Shown in pieces: positions 17,052 to 24,192 of a stretch of 59,597 nucleotides of DNA; the first letter of the stretch is position 1; each line of letters opens with the position of its first letter. The DNA comes from Sphingopyxis sp. Lineage in GTDB: Bacteria > Pseudomonadota > Alphaproteobacteria > Sphingomonadales > Sphingomonadaceae. The stretch covers positions 25,919-85,515 of the forward strand of contig NZ_JAOZVW010000159.1 of NCBI RefSeq assembly GCF_025869345.1. The letters are read 5' to 3'. A model generated the notes under the pieces. The model was given only the letters and a program-made list of their open reading frames with translations. It was not told the origin of the DNA and did not search any database. The translations under genes and the position numbers were made by a program.

Positions 17052-17969
17052 TCAGTCGCGGAAGTGGTCGGGCATGTCGCCGCCCCACTGCATCGCGGTT
17101 TCGGGGCCGCGCTGATGATAGCCGGTGGGATATTCGTCGTTCAGATAATCGCTGTCGGTGACGTGCTCGACGCGGAAATCCGAAGGATCGTACCAATAAT
17201 CCGACAGCGCGCCGCCCACCGCGTGGCGCAGCACGCCCCAGGCAGGGCGATAGCCCTTCGCCGCGAGATGCTGGTGCCCCATATGCACGGCGTCGACGTC
17301 GATCGTCTCGAAACAGGCGTGCTGTGCCGTGTTCGCCGGCCCCTGAAAGACCGCGATATTATGATGGTCGACATATTCCTTGCCGCGCGGAAAGCGGATG
17401 AAGGCGCCCGCGCGATGCTCGCCGACCATGATGACGTCCGACAGATAGGCGCCCAGATTGTCGACATACCAGTCCATCAGGCGGCCCGGATCGGGCGTGT
17501 TCTGAACGACATGCGCGAGGCGCAGCACCGGCGCGGGGCCGCGGTCGAAGATCGGGAAGCGACCGCGCCGCTGGACGATATTGCCGGTGTTCAGCGCCAC
17601 CGCGGGGCGCGGCAGCGCGACGGGATCGAGCTGCCGGAGGCCGTGCACCAGTTCGATCGCATTGCCGTCGGCGTCCTCGATCGCGATCTGCCGGCCGCCC
17701 CAGGGAGTCGCGCCGCCGGTGACGGGAACGTCGAAACGCCGCGCCAGCGCCTCCAGCGCTTCGGCGCTCTCGACCTCGAAACCGAGCCCGCCAAAACTGC
17801 GCGGGCCGCGTTCGGCGACATAGATGAAGGGGCGGCTCTCATAGCCACGGAAATAGACGCGCCGCTCGTCCTCATGCGACACGAACAGGCCGAAGTCCTC
17901 GAAGAAGCGCTTGATCGCCTCCATATCGCCTTCGTGGCGGAACAGGACGTGGTTGACGTTGCGAATCAT
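17052..17969 (-). CDS. Two-domain VOC extradiol dioxygenase
   Basis: The 305-residue protein has two vicinal-oxygen-chelate modules, as in 2,3-dihydroxybiphenyl 1,2-dioxygenase-type enzymes. The C-terminal module carries the probable Fe(II) triad: His153 in LAHVVQN, His203 in DHHNIAVF and Glu268 in FRVEHVTD; His217 may act as a second-shell residue. I choose the ATG at 17969, after GGGAGAG, over an upstream in-frame Met, because the VOC fold begins at IRNVNHV. It is the first gene of the operon. The enzyme would cleave a catechol-like substrate between or beside the hydroxyls, feeding the FAH-family hydrolase. Confidence 0.85.
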   Translation of the reverse strand: MIRNVNHVLFRHEGDMEAIKRFFEDFGLFVSHEDERRVYFRGYESRPFIYVAERGPRSFGGLGFEVESAEALEALARRFDVPVTGGATPWGGRQIAIEDADGNAIELVHGLRQLDPVALPRPAVALNTGNIVQRRGRFPIFDRGPAPVLRLAHVVQNTPDPGRLMDWYVDNLGAYLSDVIMVGEHRAGAFIRFPRGKEYVDHHNIAVFQGPANTAQHACFETIDVDAVHMGHQHLAAKGYRPAWGVLRHAVGGALSDYWYDPSDFRVEHVTDSDYLNDEYPTGYHQRGPETAMQWGGDMPDHFRD

Positions 17970-17987
17970 CTCTCGCTCTCCCTCATC

Positions 17988-18003
17988 TCGATTGCGCAAT
18001 CGA
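17988..18003. promoter_or_regulatory. Perfect 16-bp palindrome, candidate LacI-family operator
   Basis: TCGATTGCGCAATCGA is a perfect inverted repeat with a central GC step, the size and symmetry typical of LacI/GalR operators. It lies 18 nt upstream of the dioxygenase ATG, in the only gap between the nine-gene operon and the divergent LacI-family gene (start 18184). Binding there would block the operon start region. A possible -35 (TTGCCA) and a poor -10 (TATCGA, overlapping the palindrome) can be read on the minus strand. Confidence 0.6.
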
Positions 18004-18183
18004 TAGCATAAACTTTACCGATGGCAACGCCCTTGTTGCGACACGCGTATTGCGGCCCCTTCCACCCTCGCCTATGCTGCCTTGGACGAGCTGCACGGCC
18101 CCGGGACCAGGCCCGGCCCCACACATCGGCGGCGGCGGGTTCCGATGGGTGTCCAGACAGCAAGCACGGGGGATGCGAGGCGA

Positions 18184-19197
18184 ATGGTAACAACCAAGGA
18201 CATTGCAAAAAAACTAGGATTTTCAGTGTCTACTGTTGGACGCGCCTTGTCCGGCGACGCGCGGATAAGCGAGCGGACGAAGCACGCCGTGCGCGCCGCG
18301 GCGGAGGAGCTCGGCTATGTCGGAAATCTCCCTGCGCGCATGATGCGCGGCGGATCGAGCAACCTGATCGGGCTGATCCTCCCCGATATTCAGAACGACT
18401 TCTTCGCCTCGATCGCACAGGCGCTTTCCGAAAGCTGTGACCGCCAGGGCTATCGGATTGTGCTATCGATAACCGGCGACGATCCCGAAACCGAAGTGCG
18501 GCACATCCGCGATTTCGTCGGCGCCCGCGTCGCCGGGATCATCCTGGTGCCGAGCGCCGACCTGAAGCGCGAAAGCATTGCGCTGCTGCGCCAGGTTCCG
18601 CATGTGCAGCTGCTTCGCTACGCCGGCGGCCCCGACGATCTCTGGTTCGGAATCGACGACAGCGACGCGATGGAGCGGGCGACGAGCCATCTGCTCGACC
18701 TCGGGCATCGAAGCATCGCCTATGTCGCCGCATCCGAACGCCTGTCGACCGGACGGCGCCGCCTCGAAGGGGTGCACAACGCCTATCGCAAGCGCGGCAT
18801 TCCGCCATCGTCGCTCGCGACCTTCCTCGACGCGCCGACCTCGACATGGGGCGAGCGCGCGGTGCACGAGATGCTGGCCCTGCCCGAGCGTCCGACGGCG
18901 ATCCTGTCGGGCTCGGCGCATGTGACGATGGGCATTATCGTCGCGCTTCGCCGAGCGCAGATCGCAATCCCGGGTCAGATGTCGGTCATCGGTTTCGGCG
19001 ATCCGAACTGGTGCGAATGGTGGCAGCCGCCGATCACCGTCATCCGCCCGCCGATTCAGTCGCTCGCGGTCAATTGCGCGCTCTGGTTCATGGACCGGCT
19101 GCGCACGCCCGAGGAAAAGCTGGTCAGATCCTATCATGCGACGAGTTCGTCCGAACTGATCCTGCGCAGTTCCACCGGCACGCCCGCTTCGCGATGA
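18184..19197 (+). CDS. LacI-family transcriptional regulator
   Basis: The 337-residue protein starts MVTTKDIAKKLGFSVSTVGR with the full LacI helix-turn-helix and hinge (ALSGDARISERTKHAV, LGYVGNLPARMMRGG). A periplasmic-binding-protein-like effector domain follows (IGLILPDIQNDFFASIAQ, GIILVPSADLK, ISVIGFGD-like segment MSVIGFGDPNW). I prefer the ATG at 18184 to earlier in-frame codons because it places the HTH at residue 3, as in the family. It is divergent from the nine-gene operon and very probably represses it through the palindrome at 17988-18003, with a pathway intermediate as inducer. Confidence 0.92.
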   Translation: MVTTKDIAKKLGFSVSTVGRALSGDARISERTKHAVRAAAEELGYVGNLPARMMRGGSSNLIGLILPDIQNDFFASIAQALSESCDRQGYRIVLSITGDDPETEVRHIRDFVGARVAGIILVPSADLKRESIALLRQVPHVQLLRYAGGPDDLWFGIDDSDAMERATSHLLDLGHRSIAYVAASERLSTGRRRLEGVHNAYRKRGIPPSSLATFLDAPTSTWGERAVHEMLALPERPTAILSGSAHVTMGIIVALRRAQIAIPGQMSVIGFGDPNWCEWWQPPITVIRPPIQSLAVNCALWFMDRLRTPEEKLVRSYHATSSSELILRSSTGTPASR

Positions 19198-19210
19198 GGC
19201 CGTGCGCCGG

Positions 19211-19804
19211 TCAGGTGATGCGGTTGAACCGCTCGAAATCGGGGCGCGGGCTGCGCTCGAAGATGCTCGCGGGATCGCCATAGCCGAGCGTCGAGATGAA
19301 ATTGCTCTTCACGCTCGGCCGATCGCCGAAAAAGGCGGCATCGACGGCGGCGTTGTCGAACCCCGACATCGGCCCGGTATCGAGCCCCAGCGCGCGCGCC
19401 GCGAGGATGAAATAGGCGCCCTGCAGGCTCGAATTGCGGAACGCCGTCGTACGGGCAAGGTCGTCCTTGCCGACGAACCAGCTCCGGGCGTCGGTGTGCG
19501 GCAAAAGCTCGGGAAGATAGTCGTAGAATGCGTTGTCCATCCCGATGATCGCGGTGACCGGCGCCTTGCGGATCTTGTCCGCGTTTCCCGGCAGGGCGGC
19601 GGCGGCGAGCCGTTCCTTCGCATCGTCGGATACGCACCAAACGATACGCGCCGGCAATCCGTTGGCACTGGTCGGACCGAACTTCAGAAGATCCCATATA
19701 GCGCGAAACTGCGCCTCTGAGACCGGCCTGTCGAGATATCCATTGTATGAGCGCGCAGTTCGGAACAGTTGGTCAAGCACATTGTGGTGAAGCGGCTCGC
19801 TCAC
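19211..19804 (-). CDS. RutE-like nitroreductase-family flavoprotein (malonic semialdehyde reductase type)
   Basis: The 197-residue protein matches the RutE/HadB subgroup: FRTARSYNGYLDRPV near the start, LKFGPTSANGLPARIVW, KAPVTAIIGMD, HTDARSWF, TAFRNSSLQGAYFILAARA and LGLDTGPMSGFD. RutE reduces malonic semialdehyde to 3-hydroxypropionate in pyrimidine catabolism; related proteins are FMN-dependent nitro or enone reductases. I choose a GTG start at 19804, with AAAGGA upstream, because it gives the family length. No other rut genes are present, so its role is open. It is convergent with the LacI gene (13 nt between stops). Confidence 0.85.
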   Translation of the reverse strand: MSEPLHHNVLDQLFRTARSYNGYLDRPVSEAQFRAIWDLLKFGPTSANGLPARIVWCVSDDAKERLAAAALPGNADKIRKAPVTAIIGMDNAFYDYLPELLPHTDARSWFVGKDDLARTTAFRNSSLQGAYFILAARALGLDTGPMSGFDNAAVDAAFFGDRPSVKSNFISTLGYGDPASIFERSPRPDFERFNRIT

Positions 19805-20211
19805 TGCTGGATATCCTTTGGGCAAAAAGGGGCATGCTGAGGTGCGGTGACGCCAGAGGTGTACACACAGGTCTCTCGGTAACGAGCGGCACCCCTTGGA
19901 ACGATCTTCCGAATCGCGCAAGTCCGCTTCGGGAAGATATATCCAATGGCCGTTACCGGATCGGCAGCAATCAGGGCTGAAACTCAGAAAGCAGACATAT
20001 GCTTTCGATGAAATGTAGCGGCTTAAATCACTCGGTTGCGAACATCGGAGATTCGCTGGCAGAGGGAGTGAAGTCCTTACGAAATGCCTCGACGAAGGCT
20101 TGTTGATCCGCATGACAGGCGATGTCATTGCGTTGTCGCTACCACTCGTTCTCGATCTCGCTCATATCGACGGGGTATAGCTGAACTGCCGACGGTTCCC
20201 GGTTTGCTGAA
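19805..20211. other. Intergenic stretch, no gene recognised
   Basis: About 400 nt of somewhat lower G+C content than the flanks contain only short frames with no family resemblance. It includes the promoter region of the nitroreductase gene. I see no repeat, terminator or RNA structure that I can support. Confidence 0.4.
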
Positions 20212-20394
20212 CTAGAGGATGTCGACCATCCGTGCTCGACCGCCATCGGCTGAGCGAGAATGATGGCCCCATACATGACGACCGAACAGGATCACCATGA
20301 CAACGAGCGCGGCAGCGACGATTAACCACCCGACATATAGGCTCAGCGAGTTTTGGGAGGTCTCGCGCAGCTCGGTTTGCCGGAAGATTGCCAT
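20212..20394 (-). CDS. Small single-span membrane protein, hypothetical
   Basis: The 60-residue frame has a polar N-terminus, then one clear transmembrane segment at about residues 19-37 (LYVGWLIVAAALVVMVILF), then a basic, His-containing tail. Opposite-strand shadow frames in this DNA rarely give such a clean hydrophobic helix. A GAGGCGG sequence lies about 7 nt before the ATG. No family is recognised and it has no obvious operon partner. Confidence 0.4.
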   Translation of the reverse strand: MAIFRQTELRETSQNSLSLYVGWLIVAAALVVMVILFGRHVWGHHSRSADGGRARMVDIL

Positions 20395-20544
20395 GTCAGC
20401 CGCCTCTCACTTTGGCGACGGCGTCGCCCACGCGTGCCTGAAGCCACCTCCGGTCGCGGATCACAACAGGTACGAAACCGACACAAGCCGCAGGATAGCC
20501 GCGACGCGTTCAACCCCCGATATACAGGTCATGAGAACGCCTGC

Positions 20545-23500
20545 TCATGATGGATCGATCGCCACATAGACCGCCCATGCCGCAGGATGGGCGAAGGACT
20601 CGCCCTGCGCGTCATGCGAGGGATCGGCAGCCACCTCGCGCATCGCCTCCTGCAGCGCGGCCGCGATGTCGCGTTTGTCCTTCAACCGGGCGACCGCCGT
20701 CGTGGTCATCCGCTCGCCGACCTCGTCAACGACGGGCGAATAGGTCGCCAGGATCGCGCGGGCGCCCGCCAGCAGGAAGGCGCGCGTCAATCCGCTGAAG
20801 CCGTCGCCGCCCTCGCTGCCCGCCGCCGTGTCACAGGCCGAGAGAATGATCAGCGGCGCATTGAAGCGCAGTCCGGTGACCTCGGAGGCGGTTAGCAGCC
20901 CGTCATTCGTTGCGTCCAACGTCCCGCCCGCCGGGGCGGTGCCGGGCGTCAGAGCCAGCGCAGGCTCGGCGGGCGAGCCGTCGAAGCGGCCTCCCAGCAG
21001 GGCATGGGTCGCAAAAAGGACGATCGAGCTGTTGCCCAGCACACCTTCGGCGCTACCGCGCGCCAGCCGGGCCTGCGTCGCATCGAGCTGGAGAAGTTGC
21101 CGGTCCGGCGGCGCATTCAGAAGCCGCGCCATTTCGCGGACCTCGGCGGCGCTATAGTCGAGCCGCGGCAGTTTCGCGAGCATCCGCGGGTCGGCGACAC
21201 CGTCGCGATAAAGGCTTTGGCGCGGTATCCGCGCAACCCCCGCCGGGGCAGGAGGGCTGGCCGGAGCGCCGCGAAGCCGGGGCGGCATGGGCTTCGGCGG
21301 GCCGTCGGCGATGCCGCGAAATGCCGGATCGCCGACGCCGTAAAAACCGCCAGCAGCCCATGCAGACTGCGGGCTTCGCCGCGCGATGCGCAAGGCATCG
21401 ACCGAAGGAACGACCGAGATCACGCGTTCGAGGCCGAGCCATTTGGTTGCCCGCAACGCCGCGGGATCGATATCGCCCGCGGCACCGCCACCGGGCGGTT
21501 CTGACACGAGCGCTGCAAAATTGAGCGTGAGCAATGGTCCTTCCGGAACGATAATCCAGCGATCCCTGTCCTTCAGCAGCGCAGCAACCGACGGATCGCC
21601 GAACAATGCGCGGTAGAGGCGGTGGGCGCCCGCCCGATCGTAGCGCAGGAAGGCATCGGGGTCTTCACCGGGCTCGCGCAGCGTCACCCCCGAATATTTC
21701 GGATCGCCCAATTGCCGGCCGAGGTCACCGACCATTTGCGCCAGATCGGCACCGTCGATCGGGATTTCGGCCCAGGCCGCCCCCTCGAGCGTCGCCACGA
21801 AGACGACCCCGCGGCTCATCTCGCCGCGCGCATCGGGCATGCCGGGATAAAGCAGGACGAGCGCTTCGTCCTTGCGCAGCAGCGCCGCCCTGCCGCCTTC
21901 GCCCGTTACCTCTGCCAGCGGCACCGGCTCGGGTCGCAGCGTTGCAAAGATATCGGGAAGCTCGTGCTGGAGCGCCGCGGCCGCTTCAGCGAGCGGCTGG
22001 CCGGCGGCGGCGCGTTCTCCAAGCAGGCGAACCCTGTCGCCATCGCCGCTGGCGCCGCGCTGCGCAGCCTCCGCAATCGCCTGGTCGAGCGCGACGACCC
22101 GATCGCGCGCCGCCGCCCACCGCGCGAAAAGATCGCCCTTGCCCGCACGTACGGCGAGCGCACGCGCCGCCGTTTCGCTGATGGCCGCGCTGGAAACCGA
22201 CGGATGCGCAAGCTGCGCCATGGCGAAGCCGCGAGCGCGGCTGGCGGCATCGCCGCCCGCCGCGGCGCTCGCGCGATCGGTCCAATAGAGCTTCAGCAGA
22301 TCGCTCGCCTTGCTGCTGATGAACCCACTGAGATTGCGCCGATATTCGGCGTTCGCCGTTTCGGGCAGCGCGGAAAGCTCGGCGCGATAGCCGGCGACGA
22401 CCTCTTCATAATAGGGGCGCGCCTCTCCCGGCCGGCGAGCGATCCACAGCGCGACGCCCAGATTCTGGACCAGCCTCAGCGTCTCGCGATGGTTCGGCCC
22501 ATAGCGCGCGACCGCAATCTCGACCGCGCGCCTTCGCATGGGCAGCGCTTCGTCGAACCGGCCCAGCATCCACAAGGTGTTGCCATAGCTCTCGATCAAT
22601 CCCGGATTGTCGGGATCGCGCTGCAAGGCGCCGCGATAAAGCCCCTCCGCCTCAGCCGCCGTCTCCTGCCGGTCCGACAGCATCGCGGCCAGTTCGAGTT
22701 CGAAGCCATGACCGACCCCCGGCCCCATCGCCCCAATGACCCGCCGCTGATAGCCGATCGCGCTATCGAGGTCGCGGCGGATCCGCGCCGATTTCGCGAG
22801 ATTCCACAGCGTCATCCAGTTGCGCCTGTCGTCGCTGTCCGGCTGCGCCTCCTGTCGCGCCAGCACGGCGCGGTACAGCGCTTCGACCCGGTCGGGGTCG
22901 GTCCAGAACAGATTCTGCGAATAAAGGATGATATCGATCAGATGGCGCGGGTCGGTTTCGGGCAGGATGGCCTCGAACATATCGAGTTCGCGCGAAAACC
23001 ATATCCGGGCATCGGCCATCCGCATTTGCTTTACGAAATTGTTCGCGAGCTGTTCATAGGCGGCGGCCAGCGCGAAGCGATCGCTCGCGGGCATCGACTG
23101 CAACAGCGTCACCTGCTCCTGAAGCAGCGGTTCGGCATCGGTCGGGCGCCCGGCTGCCTCGAATGCGACCGCCAGCGAACGGGCGCTCGATGCGACGATC
23201 GCAGGGTCGCCGATGAAGAGGCGCCGCGCGAGTGCAAGCGCCTCCGTCGCATCAGTGACCGCCTCCATCGGATGCTGCTGTTCAATGCGGACCTGCGACC
23301 GCGCGGTGAGCCCAACGTACAAGGTGGCCGGTTGCGCGCGGTCGCGCCCGATCGCGACGAGCCGCGCCATGACCTGCTCGCGCTCGGCGCGATCTGCCGG
23401 CGTCTTGCTGTTGTAGGCGAAGTGACAGAGCAGCGACAGCAGCGGCCGCGCGGTGGCGGGATGCGCCGGGCCATAGCTATCCTCGTAAAGCCGCAGCAGC

Positions 23501-23745
23501 GCGCGCCGCGGGGTCTCGAGCGCTTTCTCCGATGTCGTGTTGCAGGGCTGGTCGACCCGGGCCTCCCGTTCAAGCGCTTGAATCTGTTCAAGCTGCGCCG
23601 GGGTGGGAACGCCATGATCGGGCGCGATCCGCTGCGCGGCACTCTCGACCGGTATCAGCGCCGAGCGCGGCACGAACTGGGCGACCGACGGCGAGGCGCC
23701 GAGCACGAGCACCGCTGCAAGCCAGAGACGGCTCCCCCCAGTCAT
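20545..23745 (-). CDS. Exported TPR-CHAT protein (caspase-like peptidase fold)
   Basis: The 1066-residue protein begins with a signal peptide (LWLAAVLVLGASPSVAQ). Residues of about 60-480 form tetratricopeptide-like helical repeats, including the kinesin-light-chain type SYGNTLWMLGRFDEALPMRRRAVEIA with YGPNHRETLRLVQNLG. The C-terminal 350 residues are a CHAT domain, with the catalytic His at about 914 (IVLFATHALLGG) and Cys at about 971 (LIILSACDTAAG). CHAT domains are clan-CD, caspase-like proteases often activated by a partner sensed by the TPRs. An N-terminal signal peptide places this one outside the cytoplasm. No gasdermin, phage-defence or partner gene is adjacent. The substrate is unknown. 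Confidence 0.88.
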   Translation of the reverse strand: MTGGSRLWLAAVLVLGASPSVAQFVPRSALIPVESAAQRIAPDHGVPTPAQLEQIQALEREARVDQPCNTTSEKALETPRRALLRLYEDSYGPAHPATARPLLSLLCHFAYNSKTPADRAEREQVMARLVAIGRDRAQPATLYVGLTARSQVRIEQQHPMEAVTDATEALALARRLFIGDPAIVASSARSLAVAFEAAGRPTDAEPLLQEQVTLLQSMPASDRFALAAAYEQLANNFVKQMRMADARIWFSRELDMFEAILPETDPRHLIDIILYSQNLFWTDPDRVEALYRAVLARQEAQPDSDDRRNWMTLWNLAKSARIRRDLDSAIGYQRRVIGAMGPGVGHGFELELAAMLSDRQETAAEAEGLYRGALQRDPDNPGLIESYGNTLWMLGRFDEALPMRRRAVEIAVARYGPNHRETLRLVQNLGVALWIARRPGEARPYYEEVVAGYRAELSALPETANAEYRRNLSGFISSKASDLLKLYWTDRASAAAGGDAASRARGFAMAQLAHPSVSSAAISETAARALAVRAGKGDLFARWAAARDRVVALDQAIAEAAQRGASGDGDRVRLLGERAAAGQPLAEAAAALQHELPDIFATLRPEPVPLAEVTGEGGRAALLRKDEALVLLYPGMPDARGEMSRGVVFVATLEGAAWAEIPIDGADLAQMVGDLGRQLGDPKYSGVTLREPGEDPDAFLRYDRAGAHRLYRALFGDPSVAALLKDRDRWIIVPEGPLLTLNFAALVSEPPGGGAAGDIDPAALRATKWLGLERVISVVPSVDALRIARRSPQSAWAAGGFYGVGDPAFRGIADGPPKPMPPRLRGAPASPPAPAGVARIPRQSLYRDGVADPRMLAKLPRLDYSAAEVREMARLLNAPPDRQLLQLDATQARLARGSAEGVLGNSSIVLFATHALLGGRFDGSPAEPALALTPGTAPAGGTLDATNDGLLTASEVTGLRFNAPLIILSACDTAAGSEGGDGFSGLTRAFLLAGARAILATYSPVVDEVGERMTTTAVARLKDKRDIAAALQEAMREVAADPSHDAQGESFAHPAAWAVYVAIDPS

Positions 23746-24142
23746 CGCGGCAAATTAGCGCGGCGGCAGGCGATAGTAAACTTGCCCTCTGAAACGCGCG
23801 AAGCCTCCAAAGACCCCGCGTGGAGCGCTCATAGACTTCGGCGGGCTTGGCCGATTGGAGACTGTCCTTTGTGGATGGCTCCCGCGTTGCAAGCATAGAT
23901 TGACGATCGGCGTTTTGGTCGGTTGCAGTCGTCTGTCCAGCCTGCCGCCGGGCAGGTCAGCAATCGAGATGGCAGGCCAGGCGGGATCGAGCGGAACGAC
24001 GCGTTCGCTGGTCGGATCTTCAGCCATCGGCAAAGCCTCCATCCTTTCTCTTCGCTCCGGCAGGTTCGGCATACTGGGTCGGTAAGCCCTAGCTGAGATT
24101 CACGTCAATCGAAGGGTGCGCCAAAACGCAAACAAGTGTCGA
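23746..24142. other. Gap between CHAT gene and TonB receptor 2; no gene recognised
   Basis: This 397-nt stretch holds short open frames on both strands without recognisable motifs. A small stem, CCTGCC-GCCG-GGCAGG, sits at 23941-23956, and its sequence echoes the larger hairpin at 24143-24167. The CHAT gene promoter must lie here, but I cannot place it. Confidence 0.4.
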
Positions 24143-24167
24143 GCCTGCCCGACACCGCCGGGCAGGC
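24143..24167 (-). terminator. Rho-independent-type terminator of TonB receptor 2
   Basis: GCCTGCCCG (24143-24151) and CGGGCAGGC (24159-24167) form a perfect 9-bp GC-rich stem with a 7-nt loop. It lies 25 nt past the receptor stop codon. Reading on in the minus direction, the next 22 nt are T-rich (TTGTTTGCGTTTT at the end), although not a pure U-tract. Confidence 0.55.
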
Positions 24168-24192
24168 ATTCATTTTCAGGATTGGACGATGA

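Noticed and set aside
18082..18183. A longer N-terminus for the LacI regulator
   Set aside because: The extra 34 residues are Arg/Pro/Gly-rich and would place the helix-turn-helix far from the N-terminus, unlike the family. The ATG at 18184 gives the exact LacI start.
23755..24072. A 105-codon minus-strand frame between TonB receptor 2 and CHAT genes
   Set aside because: The first 40 residues look plausible but the remainder is low-information, several frames are open at once, and no family is recognised. It was not strong enough to call.
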